Shown: one piece after another, positions 51,589-52,546 of the stretch
How positions within the stretch are numbered: position 1 is the first letter of the stretch
How the letters are laid out: each line of letters starts with the position of its first letter
Assembly: GCA_040902655.1 (NCBI GenBank)
Contig: JBBDWV010000045.1
Coordinates: 37,369-89,914 of the forward strand
Reading direction: 5' to 3'
From: Mycobacteriales bacterium
GTDB lineage: Bacteria; Actinomycetota; Actinomycetes; Mycobacteriales; SCTD01
Length of the DNA stretch: 52,546 bases
The notes under the pieces: generated by a model
Told to the model about the DNA's origin: nothing
Databases searched by the model: none
What the model saw: only the letters and a program-made list of their open reading frames with translations
Translations under genes and position numbers: made by a program

Positions 51589-52350
51589 TCAACTCCGGCC
51601 GGGGGCTCGCCGGGCCTGATACATGGCCGCGTCGGCGCGCGCGATCAGCTCCGCGAGCGAGTCGTCGGGGCCGAGTTCCGCGAGACCGACGGTGATCGAC
51701 GCGTCCCGGGTGGCCGTGAGGTTGGCGTTGGCCACCTCGAACCGCAACGCAGCTTCGGCCGCCGGCAAACCCATCACACCGCACAGGAACTCATCTCCGC
51801 CGTACCGCACGATCAAGTCGTACTCACGCAGCACACCGCGGACGGTCTCGACGACGCGGCTCAACAGCTCGTCACCGGCGGCATGCCCCTGGGTGTCGTT
51901 CGTGTTCTTGAGTCCGTCCACGTCGAGAAAGCCGAGCACGAAGCATTGCCCGGTCCGCTGCGCCTTCACGATCTCCCGTTCGAGCTCCACCAGGCCAGGT
52001 TCGCGGCGATGCACCCCGGTCAGCCCGTCGACGAGCAGGGCGTCCCGTTCCCGCGCGGACAGGGCCCGGTCCGTGGCGGCAGCCACCCGGTCGTGTTCCG
52101 CATGTTGACGGTCGCTCGCGCTGCCCTGCCGGTCCCGTTTGGCCCCGGCCCGGTCCGCAGCCGCCGTCGGGTCGTACCGCTGGCCCTGCTCACGCTCGTC
52201 AGCCCGCACGTCGCGTGCGTCGGATCGCTCGTCCCGGGCCAGAGAGGCCCGATCGTGCGCCTCCGCGGTCCGATCCCGGTCGTCCGCGGTCTGGTCCCGG
52301 TCGTGGACGTGCGTGTCGGCCGGGAGCGTCTCGTCATCCGGGGGGTTCAC
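51589..52350 (-). CDS. Diguanylate cyclase (GGDEF) with Asp/Arg-rich N-terminus
   Basis: 253 residues. The C-terminal GGDEF domain (about 105-245) makes cyclic di-GMP. Active-site GGDEF is at 184-188, and the inhibitory RxxD site (REYD) at 175-178 is intact. The catalytic metal-binding LDVDGLKNTND is at 142-152. The first 100 residues have no sensory domain but a repetitive, highly charged sequence of the type DRDQTADDRDRTAEAHDR with Asp-Arg pairs roughly every seven residues, probably a coiled coil. There is no membrane helix, so the enzyme should be cytoplasmic. GTG start without a clear ribosome-binding site. Confidence 0.9.
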   Translation of the reverse strand: MNPPDDETLPADTHVHDRDQTADDRDRTAEAHDRASLARDERSDARDVRADEREQGQRYDPTAAADRAGAKRDRQGSASDRQHAEHDRVAAATDRALSARERDALLVDGLTGVHRREPGLVELEREIVKAQRTGQCFVLGFLDVDGLKNTNDTQGHAAGDELLSRVVETVRGVLREYDLIVRYGGDEFLCGVMGLPAAEAALRFEVANANLTATRDASITVGLAELGPDDSLAELIARADAAMYQARRAPGRS

Positions 52351-52387
52351 CGGCCCAGCATGCCATCAGGACGACTCCGTGCCGGGC

Positions 52388-52403
52388 GTGGTCGATCGAC
52401 CAC
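52388..52403. promoter_or_regulatory. Perfect 16-bp palindrome upstream of the GGDEF gene
   Basis: GTGGTCGATCGACCAC is self-complementary over its whole length and lies 38 bases before the GGDEF start, a reasonable place for an operator. Confidence 0.35.
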
Positions 52404-52456
52404 CTTCCGTCGCTGCGGCACTGGGGCTGGCACTGCCCGCGACCGGTTCCGGGCTC

Positions 52457-52498
52457 GGCCACGACCTGCGCCACACGTACGCGTCGCTCATGGTAACC
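52457..52498 (+). pseudogene. Remnant of a tyrosine recombinase (integrase)
   Basis: One frame reads GHDLRHTYASLMV, the box II HxxR motif (H-D-L-R-H-T) of phage-type tyrosine integrases. The similarity covers only about 14 codons; upstream and downstream codons in the frame are unrelated. It lies about 1 kb after the tRNA-Sec gene, and tRNA genes are typical integration targets. No copy of the tRNA 3' end was found nearby. A chance match is unlikely but not excluded. Confidence 0.5.
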
Positions 52499-52503
52499 CG
52501 CAG

Positions 52504-52522
52504 AGTTGCATCAGATGCAACT
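52504..52522. promoter_or_regulatory. 19-bp palindrome near the right edge, operator-like
   Basis: AGTTGCATCAGATGCAACT is a perfect 9-bp inverted repeat around a single A. Allowing two extra bases in the left arm, pairing extends to CGCAG/CTGCG. The sequence is AT-rich for this DNA and looks like a MarR-type operator, perhaps for a gene beyond the edge. Confidence 0.45.
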
Positions 52523-52546
52523 GCGGGGGACATTCGACGTGTTGTG

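Overview
The window is very GC-rich, densely packed, high-GC Gram-positive DNA. RbpA, OpcA, the sufR-BDCSU-sufT order with a Rieske gene inside it, frequent GTG/TTG starts and many apparently leaderless promoters all point to an actinomycete. A relative of the Geodermatophilales/Frankiales is my guess from gene content, not a demonstrated placement. There are about 47 protein genes (one frameshifted), one tRNA gene and no rRNA or CRISPR array.

Layout. 1-4.2 kb: four-gene peptide/nickel-type ABC importer (dppBCDF); its binding-protein gene must lie outside the window. 4.3-5.0 kb: secG and rbpA. 5.0-13.2 kb (minus strand): one tightly overlapping central-carbon operon tkt-tal-pgi-zwf-opcA-pgl. 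13.4-17.1 kb: heme A synthesis (ctaB, and convergent ctaA) followed by a two-gene ABC efflux system. 17.3-23.9 kb: the complete SUF iron-sulfur operon with its SufR regulator. 24.0-24.6 kb: DUF433/DUF5615 toxin-antitoxin pair whose toxin gene has a one-base frameshift. 25-30.3 kb: ABC-F protein and an Fbp-type ferric iron importer. 30.5-40.8 kb: mixed housekeeping genes (small HTH protein, acyl-CoA dehydrogenase, ABC exporter, alcohol dehydrogenase, voltage-sensor-type channel, EamA transporter, NagZ-like lipoprotein, two PH-domain membrane proteins and small unknowns).

40.9-51.5 kb is the most interesting part. It holds a selenocysteine formate dehydrogenase (in-frame UGA at 41462-41464, with a candidate SECIS hairpin directly after it), its four-cluster ferredoxin-like subunit and an NrfD-type membrane anchor. 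Next come an oxalate/formate-type MFS carrier and a 44-residue partner. On the other strand are a tungsten-type aldehyde ferredoxin oxidoreductase and a MobA-MoaD fusion protein, then an SDR dehydrogenase and the tRNA-Sec gene (selC). Together they look like a formate/aldehyde oxidation module in which a selenoprotein, a Mo/W-pterin enzyme, part of the cofactor pathway and the tRNA that reads the UGA codon sit within 11 kb. The window ends with a GGDEF protein, a short tyrosine-recombinase remnant and a 19-bp palindrome.

Regulation visible in sequence. At least nine start codons are preceded by a TANNNT-like -10 element exactly 6-7 bases upstream, which implies leaderless mRNAs. Two convergent gene pairs (rbpA/pgl and the MFS partner/AOR) end inside a shared hairpin that contains both stop codons.
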